From Tetmemena sp. SeJ-2015 (Eukaryota > Ciliophora > Spirotrichea > Sporadotrichida > Oxytrichidae), in assembly GCA_027382625.1 (NCBI GenBank), contig JAJKFJ010022670.1:1-64000 (forward strand): DNA of 64,000 bases. Reading direction: 5' to 3'. Position numbers and translations under genes: made by a program. The notes under the pieces were generated by a model. It was not told the DNA's origin. It made no database searches and saw only the letters and a program-made list of their open reading frames with translations. Numbering within the stretch: the first letter of the stretch is position 1; every line of letters begins with the position of its first letter. Below, one piece after another: positions 1-10,180 of the stretch.

Positions 1-690
1 AACAAACTGACAGTGTTGAGAAAAGCGAGGGAAAAAACTTAAATACGTTCCCCATCTTGCTGGTGTTCTTATCATCATAAACATCGCCATTCCCCTTTCC
101 TAATGGGAGATCACACTAAGAAAATTTTCAGCACGAGGCGAACAAGTACTAGCTCTGCTATTCTCACTGACCTTTTAGAGGAGTGAGGGAGTTGCATGAT
201 TGGGATTGGCACAGAGATCTCAAGCCAGAAAACATCATGATAACTTTGAACCAGTCAGAGAAACTGCATAGACTTCAACAGATTTGTAAGAAGAGAAAAC
301 ATTGAGGAAGCATCGGTGCAAGGAACTCAGGTACTTCCCATAGAGACAGATTTGGGCTAAACGGTTCATGAGTGGGACATTTGGTCTATAGTTGCAATCT
401 ACTTGAATGCGATATAACCAGGGGAAATACTACTAGTGTAAAAAGTGAAGATACAATAATTGCAAAAGACATTGTAAGATAGAAAGGTATCAAAACCTTT
501 TGAAAAGTTAGTAAAAAAATAATAATAAAGAACCTATGAAACCTAACACTCAGTTATCTGAGATAGAGGAACACTTAAAGTATAAAATTCAGAGAAATAG
601 AAAAAGATCAAGGTCACCTTCCTAGAAGACTTTAGTTGCCTGTTTGGGGTTAAAATTTAGCATGATTATAAGTATTAATAAAAAATTTAA
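1..690 (+). pseudogene. TBE-type kinase ORF remnant, copy 1
   Basis: With TAA/TAG as Gln, a protein-kinase catalytic loop HRDLKPEN is readable at 210-233, followed by a GTQ..YFP stretch like an activation segment. The rest is broken by many small indels, mostly in homopolymers. The stretch is a diverged duplicate of 2105-2812. TBE transposons of oxytrichids carry a zinc-finger/kinase ORF, and the telomere-like end at 2851 fits that origin. The indel pattern could be real decay or unpolished long-read sequence. It is not a functional gene as written. Confidence 0.6.
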
Positions 691-1800
691 TTATACACAA
701 CCTTTTTTTTTTTTTTTTTTAAAAAAAACCCTTTTTTCCCTTTTTTTTAATTTTAACCCGCTTAACCCCAAATTTTCCCCAAATTTTTCCCCACCATCTT
801 GCTCGAGTACTCGTTGTTCTATTTAAAATCAAAGTTTTTTTTATTGATCTAGACCGAAAAGCAAAAGTCTTACTTTTTATAGTGAGATCCTATAGGTGAA
901 AAGCTGAAATAGATAGAGCTAAAAAACAAAGCGAATCAGGTGAAAGTTGTAAAGATGGAGCCCCTTTTTTATATGGGGTGGCTCCATTAATTAATACTAA
1001 TTATACTTAAAAAATTTAATTTTAGTACAATACTAAATTTTTGACTTAATTAAACAGTTAAATCGGTTGCAATGAAATTGACAGCTTTTTTTTAAGCCTT
1101 TCGTGACTCGACATTTAACATGGTTCCAAAAAAATTAGTAGCACTCTAACTGCTTTTTAAATTAATTCGTACAAAATCAAGCAAATAAGAGATAAAATAT
1201 GGAGCTATTTAAAAATAAAAAAGAAAAATGAAGAACATCAAAATACATCTTTTGCACTCTGAGTTCTCTGACCTGCAACCAGGCAAAAGCATACATAATA
1301 AAAAGTGGCGGGCTCTTCATAATTTTAAAATTTTTTAAATTTTAAATAACCAAACCAGTGAAACAAGTAAACCTTAGCAAAACAAGCTAAACTAAGTTCG
1401 GAACAGCAACCAAAAAAGATGCTGTGTGCACTAAGTAAGGGAGAGCTCTCTGACTTGGGGAGCAAGAGATCTCTGTGCTTTTAAATTTTCAAGCCAAGAG
1501 TTTAGAATCGGTGGGGTTTTTAAAATATCGCCCCTATCTCCTCTTGTTGCTGCTCCGAGATCAATGGGGGGAAAAAATTTTTGAATGGGGGTAATGCAAA
1601 GACAGTTCAATATCCCCAAAGGGGCCCCAAACGGCACATCAAGGAATCCACTAGGGCAAACCCAAGATCTATATGAAACATTAGAAAGTGGACGTCGCTA
1701 TCCCTTTCTCAACTTGTGAGCAGCTTTCTCTCACTCTGCTTTCCCCCAAGAAAACATGGGGAAAAAAGAATGGCTGATTTAATTTAGGGTAAAAAAACTT
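690..1800. other. low-complexity, degraded transposon-associated stretch
   Basis: A run of T, A and C homopolymers at 703-792 is followed by sequence with no long reading frame under the ciliate code. It contains short phrases similar to the flanking kinase copies but nothing that can be assigned. It separates the two kinase copies and is the least trustworthy sequence in the window. Confidence 0.4.
759..792. repeat. degenerate C4-rich repeat
   Basis: Three CCCC blocks are spaced by A3-4/T4-5 tracts. This resembles an imperfect C4A4 telomere-like terminal repeat of a TBE element, opposite in strand sense to the G4T4 block at 2851-2867. The A/T tracts are irregular, so this is only suggestive. 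Confidence 0.35.
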
Positions 1801-2760
1801 TAAAGATGGGGCCAGCTAAGAGGCAAGCACGATACTTGACAAGGTTCAACTAAAGCAAGAGGAGAAGAAGAGGAAGATTGAGTTCATGATCAGAAGCCTT
1901 AGTGTATGGTGTCAGTAAAGTTTCAGCTAGCTCAAGGCAAGACTCCATGCTTGAGATTGTACTTGGAGGAGTGTGTTCAAAATTACACCTACACCTTGCT
2001 GATGCGAAGCGGAGAGACACCCACCATCATACAGAAGAGTATGCTTACAAGATCTTCCTTACGAATACCTTGTAAAAGGAAGAGAGAGGTCTTGAGTTGG
2101 CGAACGACTGACAGTGTTTGAGAGAAGCGAGGGACAAAAAATTGAAGTACGTTCTTCATCTTGCTGGTGTTCTTATCGATCATGAATTACATCGCCATTC
2201 GCCTTCCTAAATGGAGATCCACACTAAGAGAATTTTCTCAGCACGAGGCGCACAAGTACTAGCTTACTGCTATTCTCACTGACCTCGTTAGCGGAGTGAT
2301 GGAGTTGATGAGTTGGGATTCGTGCACAGAGATCCAAGCCAGAGAACATAATGATAAACTTTGAACCAGTCGAGCAACTGTCATAGACTCAACAAGAGTT
2401 GTAAGAAGAGAAACATTGAGAAGCATCGGTGCAGGAACTGCAGGCTCCTACTTCCCATAGGACAGACTTGGCTCAACGGTTCCAGTGCAGAGGGACTTTG
2501 GTCTATAGTTGCAATCATACTTGAATGGATATGAAACCAGAGGAATACTAGTGTGGAAGTGAAGATGATGCAATATAATTCGCAACCAGACATTGTAAGA
2601 TAGACAGGTATCAGAACCTTGAAAAGTTAGTAAACAAAGTATAATCAAGCAACTATGAAACCTAACATCAGTTTGTTCTGGATAGAGAAGCACTTAAAGT
2701 ATAAATTCAGAGAATTATGAGACAGACGGTTCAGGTCCACTTCCTAGAAGACTTTAGATT
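1800..2760 (+). pseudogene. TBE-type kinase ORF remnant, copy 2
   Basis: This is a second, longer copy of the kinase-like ORF. A subdomain II-like phrase (EEYAYKIF) lies near 2035. The catalytic-loop region begins at about 2325, where a missing base (GATCCAAG instead of GATCTCAAG) breaks the frame. A DLWSIVAIILEW-like phrase near 2490 matches kinase subdomain IX. The copy ends about 90 bp before the telomere-like repeat at 2851, which suits the outermost ORF of a TBE element. Frameshifts make it non-functional as sequenced. Confidence 0.6.
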
Positions 2761-2850
2761 TCTGTTTAGTGTTAAAATTTAGCATGATTATAAGTATTAA
2801 TAAAGAAAATTAATTATACACAACTTATTTTCAACTTTCTTATCAATTAT

Positions 2851-2867
2851 GGGGTTTTGGGGTTTTT
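2851..2867 (+). repeat. telomere-like terminal repeat (G4T4G4T5)
   Basis: An exact GGGGTTTTGGGGTTTTT block stands alone. Hypotrich telomeres are (G4T4)n, and TBE transposons end in about 17 bp of telomere-like repeat. The decayed kinase ORF lies to its left and host coding sequence begins 42 bp to its right, so it most likely marks the right end of a TBE element rather than a chromosome end. Confidence 0.65.
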
Positions 2868-2908
2868 GAATACCTACTGCAAATGAGCTGTGAAGCGCAT
2901 TACTCCTC

Positions 2909-4322
2909 TCATTTTACATTTAATTAAAGTAGATCTTCAATAAATTTTCCTCTCTTCATCTCTAGTATTTAACTCATACTATCTAAAGGAGAATCTAAGA
3001 AGTCAGCATCTAAAGCATTTAAAAAAGTAGCCGCTTTTAATGGATCTTCTCCTCCTTGCCCTCCATTAGTTTTTATTGATAATTAGAAAAATAATATTTG
3101 TTGCAGTCATAGGAGACTAATCCTAAGACTCTAAAGCTGGATTCTAGCCCTATGGAGGCACATTAGCAGAAGGAGTCCTTAGCAAAGCGTCAATATTCTT
3201 TCCTTTTTTAGCCTAAACCTTAAATTCAATTTATAGCATACTCATTTAACATACCTTGCTCTGATCTTAACCAAGAAGCCTTAAATCCACCTCATTAAAT
3301 CTTGCATGAAAGAATCTAGAGTGGAACGAAATTTTAATCTCCTACTAACGAGCTTTGTCTGAAAAAGAGAAGACCTAGAAAACATCCTAATACACAATTT
3401 AGTCATGCTCTAAGAAGAATTCGTAAGGATTTATTCTGTGAGAACCAAGCTCTTGATCTAAAAGAGGCTTCTATTCCATAACTTTAATGTCAATATTGTC
3501 CAGAGAGTCTAGGACTGGCAATTTTATTTAGGTATTTCTATCCTAAAATTTATAAGATGTTTTTCCTCCATTCAAAGTAATGAAATGCAATTTGCATTTT
3601 TCAACTAATATTTGGTGATTAACTTTGATGATTATGTATTGACTGCTTTTCAAAGGAGCTTATCCGATGTGGAACTAAAAACTCATAATTATTTATGATG
3701 ATGAGTTATGAATGGCTTACCGCAGCTATTTATAGTAATATATTTCCCTCTGGGTTACGAGTGAAGAAATATATATTGCCAAAAAATTATTTCAACAGCG
3801 TTTTCAAGGGAAAGAGTGAAAGTTCCCACGAGTTTCTCAATCATCCCACTGAATTTAAGTATTTTCTTTTTAACTTCTATCATGATCTTGGTTTGGAGAA
3901 GGCTCTCAATAATGATTAAATTTAAGCAATCTTGAAGGTGAAGTCATGCTGGCACTAGTAGCTATCTTTTCTCTCAAAAGTCCATTTCAAAGGCTCTGAT
4001 GATTTGGAAATGGCTGAGGCTTCCATACTCATTATAGACATATCTAATATTATTTTAGTATACTCATTTCAGAGACTGCCTTCACAGCCTTTGCATAAAT
4101 GTTATAGACAGAGGTAGGCTTATTTTGTCCATCCAACTAGTCGAAATGATGTAGTGTAACCTTCATTATACCATCATTGTTCTTTGTACTTTTAATTTCA
4201 TCTTGTCTAATCTTTGGATCTAGTTCTTCAAAAGCTGTTTCCTTCTCATAGAGGTGTTTCAATTTAGCTTGGACAACAAAATATAATAAATAGATTAAAT
4301 TGATGATTGATTTCATTATCAA
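2909..4322 (-). CDS. C2-domain-like protein, IES-interrupted
   Basis: Read on the minus strand with TAA/TAG as Gln, ending at TGA 2909-2911. The 3' part can start at ATG 3684-3686 and runs open through one 42-nt GTATGT...TAG intron (3213-3254) and one IES (pointer AAC). Upstream on the same strand, coding resumes at about 3945-4270 with another IES (9-bp pointer). Phrases such as SSQYIIIKVNHQ and NIDIKVMEQKP, alternating hydrophobic beta strands, and a W/F-rich end of each block look like C2 domains. I cannot prove the fold. The stretch 3690-3945 does not read well and is probably a longer IES. Whether the two coding blocks form one gene or two tandem genes is uncertain, and the 5' end is a guess. 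Confidence 0.55.
3072..3102 (-). other. IES, pointer AAC (31 bp)
   Basis: GTT on the plus strand repeats at 3069-3071 and 3100-3102. Removing one copy plus the insert joins the minus-strand frame from SPMTAT directly into NGGQGGEDPLKAATF. Without removal the frame is lost. Confidence 0.75.
4025..4059 (-). other. IES, pointer AATGAGTAT (35 bp)
   Basis: ATACTCATT repeats at 4025-4033 and 4060-4068. Excision joins KAVSEMSM to EASAISKSSEPLKW in frame on the minus strand and removes a TGA. This is one of the longer pointers in the window. Confidence 0.85.
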
Positions 4323-4437
4323 TTCACATATTATTTTTAGTTCACATACTCCACATATATCACAGAATTAGCAAGGTCTTATTAGTTTGTGATGTTAAAA
4401 GTATGGAACCTATCAAGGCGGAATGTAAATGGGTCGA

Positions 4438-6579
4438 ATGCTTATTGATTGTCCTAGCTCGAATTTCCAAAGCCTCCATTATTTCTAAGTCCTTCGTTCG
4501 CGAACATTTCTTTTTTTATTAGTTAAGTTCTTAATTTATTGTAATTTATTCCTTTGCTAACAAGGTCAATGAATTATTTTTTTATTAGTTGTCATAGCGC
4601 AAACCAGTCTTTACCTGGCTGAGGTTCAATCTTTGCCAAACTAGTACTTAAACTTCTTCATTCCACTCAAGTCAATTGCAGAGTAGAGCTCAGTACTAGG
4701 CAGCTAAATCCTGGACGATGTCTCGCTTAAAAATGCACTTGCAAAATATGACCTCAATAATGTCTAAATTAAAATAAAGCTAATTCTATATAAGTCCATA
4801 TACTGGGTGCGATAAGAATTACTGACAAAACCTTTGGAGAGCTTTCAATTGAGCTGGAAAGCCTAAGAAGTATCCCGAAGTCCCTAGAACTGAGGAATTT
4901 GTAATACAGAGTTCAAGTCAGGCCCAATAACATGCAGAGCAAAGAGTTAATGCTACAAAGCATTCAGCAGAAGTAAGAACAAAGCAAATAGCAGCTTAAA
5001 GAGAAGCTTAGAAACTTCTAAAAGCCTGAAACTGCTCAAAAGACTCAACCACAAGGTTCATAAGGAATAGTTAAGACTCCTCCTGAGTAAGAGAAAGTAA
5101 AGACGACGCAATAAAGCACCTTGAAATCGGCCGAAGAGACAAAGAAGATAGAGCTTGAAGAGAAAAAGAGACAGAAATAGGAGCTGACATCCACTGGCGC
5201 ACCATAAGAGCAAAAGAACTTTGAAAGTTACAGCTTCGAGAGCCCAAGATTCGAGTACTCTATTAATCTCTCTAACTATAAGCTTAATAGAAGCATTAAC
5301 ATTCCTCTGGCTTTAAAGGATATCTTCTCTGATGTTGATGCTTTCCATAGTTTGCAAGCAGCTGAGCTGTATAAAGACTATGACAATAAGTTAGTTGTTT
5401 AATTGTTGGGCTTTGACTAAAATAATCAGTAGATAGACCTAGGCTAGATAGAGTTGAGTATGATACAAATGATTCAGAGCTAGATGCTTTCAAAAGAGAA
5501 TCAAGAAACTTCATTTAGCAGTAATGGATAAACCGCAAATGCAGCTAACTCTGGGACTGCAAAAGGAGGGCAATCCTCACTAAAAGTGCAGCAGTATGAG
5601 AAAGTAGCAGACAAGAAAATTGAAAAAGAATTCTAGGGCACAAGTGCAAAGTTTCAAAGACTTTTTAAGGATACTTATGTGCGGTATAGCGAGACGAAAT
5701 AAGTCATGCAATCTAAGAAAGAGGAGGAACTAAAAGCCAAGAGATAAGAACTTAAAGATAGGCTTTCCAGATCACCTGATACTCGAGGCTAAGCCGCTGA
5801 TAGTGAGAGCTAAAGAGCTTAAATTGTAGATGTGCCAGAGGGATATTAGATGTTCAAATTTGAGAAACCCAAAAAAGAATAGAGTGAATATGATGACCCT
5901 ATGGCATTTAAACTATTCAATATTTTACTTTAAATTATAGAATCACTAATTTAATTGAGTCTTTCAACAAATAGGCCAACTAATACGTTTAACTCAAGCG
6001 CTCAAAAGACAAAACTAGCACCTACTTAAATTAGTTTTTAGTTGTGGGTATTTATATATTGTGCGACTTAATCTGCCAAGGCTGAGAGCATGAGTGATCT
6101 AGTTGCAAAGATTGAATGGAGTTTTAATTACAAAGCAAAGATCAACCATACAGACAAATTCATCGAAATCAGTGAAGAAATCAAGTAGCCACAAATTTGA
6201 TATTGATTATCATTAATTACAATGAATATAAAGTAGTTAGAAATGATAAAGTAGATGAAAAACATTTCTAATATTCTCGAACTACTGATTGAGGTTAGAA
6301 GAGAGCCCTCTCTTATTTTCTCTAACCTAAAACGTCTGGCTCTTGTTCTTGCAAGTGCTAGTTGTATGTCATACTCCACTGAGGAGGAACTTCTCAACTG
6401 TCAACCTTTATAACACATTGAGAACATTGTCAATCCATTTTTATACATAAATGACTAGTAAATAAACAAAAGCTTATTTGTTTATAAGTGTTCTCACAAT
6501 TCTATACAAAGAATGCTAACTTAGGATGGAGCCACTCATTGAGATTATGAGAAGCATCACCTCAAATTTAATTAGATGA
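4438..6579 (+). CDS. coiled-coil-rich protein of unknown function, five IESs
   Basis: Ciliate-code frame beginning at a possible ATG at 4438 and ending at TGA 6577-6579. After removal of five IESs it reads through. An N-terminal part with beta-like phrases (NNVQIKIRITDKTFGEL) is followed by a long K/E/Q-rich, coiled-coil-prone middle at about 4932-5250 and an S/A-rich linker. A second helical segment follows (KKIEKEFQGTSAKFQRLF), and the C-terminus has SFNYKAKINHTDKF and LIEIMRSITSNLIR. Its N-terminal third resembles C2-type sequence, as in the gene on the left, but I do not recognise the family. The start codon is uncertain because coding quality upstream of 4587 is weaker. Confidence 0.65.
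4511..4576 (+). other. IES, 14-bp pointer TTTTTTTATTAGTT (66 bp)
   Basis: The 14-bp direct repeat occurs at 4511-4524 and 4577-4590. Removing 66 bp keeps the frame from the ATG at 4438 into the coding block at 4591. The pointer is AT-rich, so the boundary is less certain than for others. Confidence 0.55.
4774..4811 (+). other. IES, pointer ATAA (38 bp)
   Basis: ATAA at 4774-4777 and 4812-4815. Excision joins LNNVQIK to IRITDKTFGELSIEL in one frame, while the unprocessed sequence shifts frame. Confidence 0.8.
6024..6065 (+). other. IES, pointer ACTTAA (42 bp)
   Basis: ACTTAA at 6024-6029 and 6066-6071. Removal joins KTKLAPTQ to SAKAESMSDLVAK. It is 42 bp long, so it also keeps frame unremoved, but the insert reads as hydrophobic AT-rich noise. 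Confidence 0.7.
6183..6230 (+). other. IES, pointer AAGTAG (48 bp)
   Basis: AAGTAG at 6183-6188 and 6231-6236. The insert contains in-frame TGA codons. Excision yields EISEEIKQLEMIKQMKNIS without a stop. Confidence 0.85.
6442..6502 (+). other. IES, pointer TATAC (61 bp)
   Basis: TATAC at 6442-6446 and 6503-6507. Excision joins ENIVNPFLY to KECQLRMEPLIEIMRS in frame. Confidence 0.8.
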
Positions 6580-6853
6580 TTTAAGATCTAGGTCTGAAAT
6601 AGAGGTAAACTTATTTAGAAAATTAATCTAGATCAATAATTGAACTGTTTATAGTAAAAGGACTAAAATTTTCCTAAAAAGGGATCTTAATTTTCTAATT
6701 TTGCAATTAATGTTTTAAACTGATGGAATTTAGAGGCTGATGAATATAATAGATTAGGGTATGATAAATTAGTGGTGCTGAGTTTATAATTTATTTATCA
6801 ATAGTAATTGAACATCACCACCTTTCACAATCTTGATCGGATCTTAAATAAAA

Positions 6854-9800
6854 ATGCAGAAAAAAGGAGCATCTTCTCAAATAAATACATCTACTGGTAA
6901 GTGTCCTTGATAGGCTCTTAGGAGTTAATTTACTCACTAACCCTTCTGAAACTCATTAACTTAGTAAATGACTGATTCAACGTAAATCCTTGCTTAAAAA
7001 TCGAAGTTAAGCAGAGATTGCTAATAAATGGAGTTGATTAATTGATAAATCTTATGGTGTTAACTAATGAATGTGCTGTGTAGGCGCTGCAAGTGGAGTT
7101 GCCAGCTTGATCAACTTTTCACAACTCTCTGAAGTGGATGTGCCAGCAACTATCAAGGCAGGCAAGCCATTCTCTGATTCCCAATTTCCAGCAGCTAAAG
7201 ATTCACTCTTTCATAAGCAGTCTAAGCTCCCTGAGCCTCAGATGAAGTTGTGGCAGAGTATTCAATGGGCTAGACCTAAGCAGTTTATGGGTGACGACTT
7301 TGAAATCTTTGACAAAGATATCTCTCCTAACGACATCATCTATGATTATTGAAATAATAATTTCCCTTATCTAGGGAGATCTGGGAAACTGCTACTTCTT
7401 GTCAGCACTCTCAGCAATTGCTGAGCTTCCTCAGCGCATCAGAGATATAGTTTTGACACCAGAGCGCAATTCCGCTGGAGTTTATGGTGCGCGTATCTGC
7501 CTTAACGGAGAGTTCAAAAGCATCACAGTTGATGATCAATTTCCAGCCATTCTAATTATAAAGATTGTATTTTCTTCAATAGCACATTCAATAGGAAGGA
7601 AAGTTAGTACCTGCATTCAGTAAGAGCAGCAATCCTAAAGAGCTTTGGGTCTTATTGCTTGAGAAAGTGTGGGCCAAGCTCAACCATAACTACGAAAACA
7701 CCATCACTGGCTTTGCAAGTGAGGCCTTCAGATGTTTGACTGGAGCACCTGTAGATTTCTATAATCACGAGTATGTTGAGAACATTTGGAATGAGATCGT
7801 TGAAGCAGATAAGAGGAACTATATCATTTGTACCTCAGCAGGCAAAGCCACTCTAGATTCAACTGATTATGCTAAGCTAGGCTTAGTTAGCGATCACTCG
7901 TACGCTGTAATCCAGGCTTGGGAGTTAGAGTCAAAAGAGCATGGCAAGTTATAACTTCTGAAGCTCAGAAACCCTTGGGGTCATAAAGAATGGATGGGAG
8001 ATTGGTCAGATAAGAGTGACAAGTGGACTCCAGAGTTGAAACAGCAGGTTGGTTTTGTTGACGCAGATGATGGAGTTTTCTTCATATCTTATCAAGACTA
8101 TATGCGCTACTACAGAAGCACTACCATTTGCAAGGTGCATTAAATTTGAAGAATACATTTTGTATAAACTGACCTGGGTGCATGATGGTTTCCATCACAA
8201 ATCATTGAGAGTGAACTGCAACGAGCAATAGATTTTGCAGCATGGACGCCCTTATCAACTCCTGAAAGTGACTCTCAAGCAAAAGTCAAAGATCTTCATA
8301 ACTGTTGTTCAACCCACTAAGCGCTTTGTCACTTAAAACCTCCCCAACAGCGATGCTTATGATATCACTTAAAGAAGGGTGATTCAAAATTTAATTTGAC
8401 TTTCTTTTGTACTTATACCAGCTTTGTGAAAATCATGGTTGGAAGTCACGACCATGGAAACTTCAAGGAGCCTTTCAAGTACATTTAAAGCTACATATGA
8501 AATAAAATTATAAAACATCGATGCTAAATGCTCCAATTACGACAACGTGACTGTGGAAAGTGTCCAAGATTACGAGCCTGGTGAATACATCGTCTTGGTG
8601 GAAATAGATTGGAGACAGGAAGTCATCAAGGAGTATGTGCTTCAGACTTAAACAAAAGTAAATTAATGCTTTAGAATAAATATTAGAGTAAATGAGTTTA
8701 CTCTCAAACCACCGATGTTGAGTTGTCAATAGTGCCTCATGAGACCCATTCTGACTTCCTTCCAGAAGTTTTGAAGTCTTGCGCCAGATAGAAAACCGAA
8801 AAGAAATCCTTCGATGACAAAGGAGAGCCCCACGCTTTCAGAGCTATCTCTATCACCGATAGCAACTCTGAGTATGGATACATCTATTTACTGTTAATTA
8901 CAAATCTTATCTATTACGAAAACAATTCAGAGTAAGAAGCTACTCTAGTTGAGACTGTGCTCTTTAACAGACTGGAAAACTTTGCCCTCTTAGCTCCCTT
9001 CGATTAGGGACATCTTGGCAATAAAAACTAAGCCCAAGTTTCAGTTCTTCCTGGTGAGTCTGCAATCATAGTTCTGAGAAGAACTGATCGCTAAGCAAGC
9101 TACTCCGTCTCCTACTTCACATCAGTAGTTCACTCAGACAATCACTATCTCTCTAGAATCGAGAAAGAGGGCAAGCGCCAGTAAATCAAGTACCAAGGCC
9201 AGGAGAAAGATATCTTCTTCTACTCTATGCTGGCTGGCAATGGATACTTCTGGCTCTTTGAAAATAAGAGCTCAACCTCCAAGTTCGATGGCAAGTTTGT
9301 TCTTGAGCTTACCAACATGGCTTCCACGATTCAGCCACAAGCAATCTAAACCAAATTATTTAAAATAGTAGTATATGAGAAGTATTCTTTCAAAAAGTTT
9401 TTAAAATGCTGATGCTGGCAAATCTGAGGCAGTTTGGCACGTTTAACTTGCACCAGGCGAGAGAACAATCAAAAAGCTCGTTATGGTGGACCCATTAAAT
9501 TTGAGATAGGATTTGCATGTGTGTTTAATTTATCTTATTACCCATCTCAAGCCTGGGGCTACAAGTACAGCTACTCATTCAAGTGTCTTGAGGAGATCGG
9601 AGGAAGCGACTAGGATTTGGACTTGCTCATCAGACAGCAGGGACAGATAAAGAAATTCAGCTACAAGGGAGAAGAGACCAAGATGCAGTATACAGTGCAC
9701 TTCTTCAATGAGAGTTATCACTTCCTATTTGAGAACCAAGAGCCAGGCAAAAACTTCAAGGGCACTTTCAATTTCATTCTTGAGAACCTTAAAATCGAGG

Positions 9801-10117
9801 GAGAACAGCAAGGCGCCACTAAGTTCAATGTGGAGTTGGCATCAGGTGCCACTCTCTCTAGAAAGATCAGCAGAGTTGACCCTGAAAAGGAGTCCAAGTA
9901 CAAGTGCAGTTACAGCTACTGCTTCACTATTCATATAATCCTTTAAATATATAATATATAGAAATAAGGTATTATAGCAATAACTCAGAAGCTCAAGCTC
10001 CTTGAAACTAAAAAGTATGCGATTTACTTCCTTGTTGGGAGTCTAAGTTTTGATTCTTAGTAAATTGAATTATCTATTTAATTATCAATGTTTGGAATAT
10101 AAAGCAAAATAGAGTGA
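6854..10117 (+). CDS. calpain-family cysteine protease, ten IESs
   Basis: A cytosolic calpain-type (C2 family) thiol protease. The start ATG is 6854; a GTAAGT intron at 6897-7083 ends TAG and joins TSTG to AASGVASLINF. The catalytic core is complete: Cys in GDLGNCYFLSA (7390), His in VSDHSYAVI (7895) and Asn in LKLRNPWG (7970), all in the canonical order. Downstream, C2L-like and further beta-rich repeats follow (for example the paired VVHSDNHYLSRIEKEGKR and SYSFKCLEEIGGSD blocks). The frame ends at TGA 10115-10117. Ten IESs with clear pointers interrupt it, and each removal restores the frame. Calpains are Ca2+-dependent in animals; no EF-hand was seen here. The order of segments is collinear, so the gene is not scrambled. 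Confidence 0.95.
7338..7368 (+). other. calpain IES 1, pointer ATCTA (31 bp)
   Basis: ATCTA at 7338-7342 and 7369-7373. Excision removes a TGA and yields NDIIQGDLGNCYFLS, creating the oxyanion/catalytic-Cys motif. Confidence 0.95.
7548..7584 (+). other. calpain IES 2, pointer CATTC (37 bp)
   Basis: CATTC at 7548-7552 and 7585-7589. Excision gives VDDQFPAIQQEGKLVPAFS in frame, matching the calpain core. Confidence 0.95.
8134..8176 (+). other. calpain IES 3, pointer GGTGCAT (43 bp)
   Basis: GGTGCAT at 8134-8140 and 8177-8183. Excision joins YYRSTTICK to VHDGFHHKSLRVN. Confidence 0.95.
8367..8410 (+). other. calpain IES 4, pointer ACTTA (44 bp)
   Basis: ACTTA at 8367-8371 and 8411-8415. Excision joins SDAYDIT to YTSFVKIMVGSHD and removes a TGA. 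Confidence 0.93.
8486..8510 (+). other. calpain IES 5, pointer TAAA (25 bp)
   Basis: TAAA at 8486-8489 and 8511-8514. Excision joins PFKYIQ to NIDAKCSNYDNVTV and removes a TGA. Confidence 0.9.
8648..8697 (+). other. calpain IES 6, pointer TTA (50 bp)
   Basis: TTA at 8648-8650 and 8698-8700. Excision joins KEYVLQT to YSQTTDVELSIVPHE in frame. The short pointer makes exact limits less certain. Confidence 0.8.
8882..8908 (+). other. calpain IES 7, pointer ATCTATT (27 bp)
   Basis: ATCTATT at 8882-8888 and 8909-8915. Excision joins SEYGYIY to YENNSEQEATLVETV. Confidence 0.9.
9347..9411 (+). other. calpain IES 8, pointer TAAA (65 bp)
   Basis: TAAA at 9347-9350 and 9412-9415. Excision joins TIQPQAIQ to NADAGKSEAVWHV. 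Confidence 0.9.
9490..9539 (+). other. calpain IES 9, pointer ACCCAT (50 bp)
   Basis: ACCCAT at 9490-9495 and 9540-9545. Excision joins KKLVMVDP to SQAWGYKYSYSFK. Confidence 0.93.
9928..9969 (+). other. calpain IES 10, pointer TATT (42 bp)
   Basis: TATT at 9928-9931 and 9970-9973. Excision joins YSYCFTI to IAITQKLKLLETKKYAI. The length is a multiple of three. Confidence 0.85.
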
Positions 10118-10180
10118 GAAATTAAAAGTGCGAAATTTAGTTTACATCGTTTAAGTTTTTTTTAGTTTAAATTTAGCTTA

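Noticed and set aside
2851..2867. A real telomere or chromosome end
   Set aside because: Coding sequence continues within 42 bp on the right, and a TBE-like kinase ORF abuts on the left. A transposon end explains it better.
3695..4300. Plus-strand frame opposite the C2-like gene
   Set aside because: It is long only because one stop codon operates. The minus strand has a 9-bp pointer IES whose excision restores coding, which is stronger evidence.
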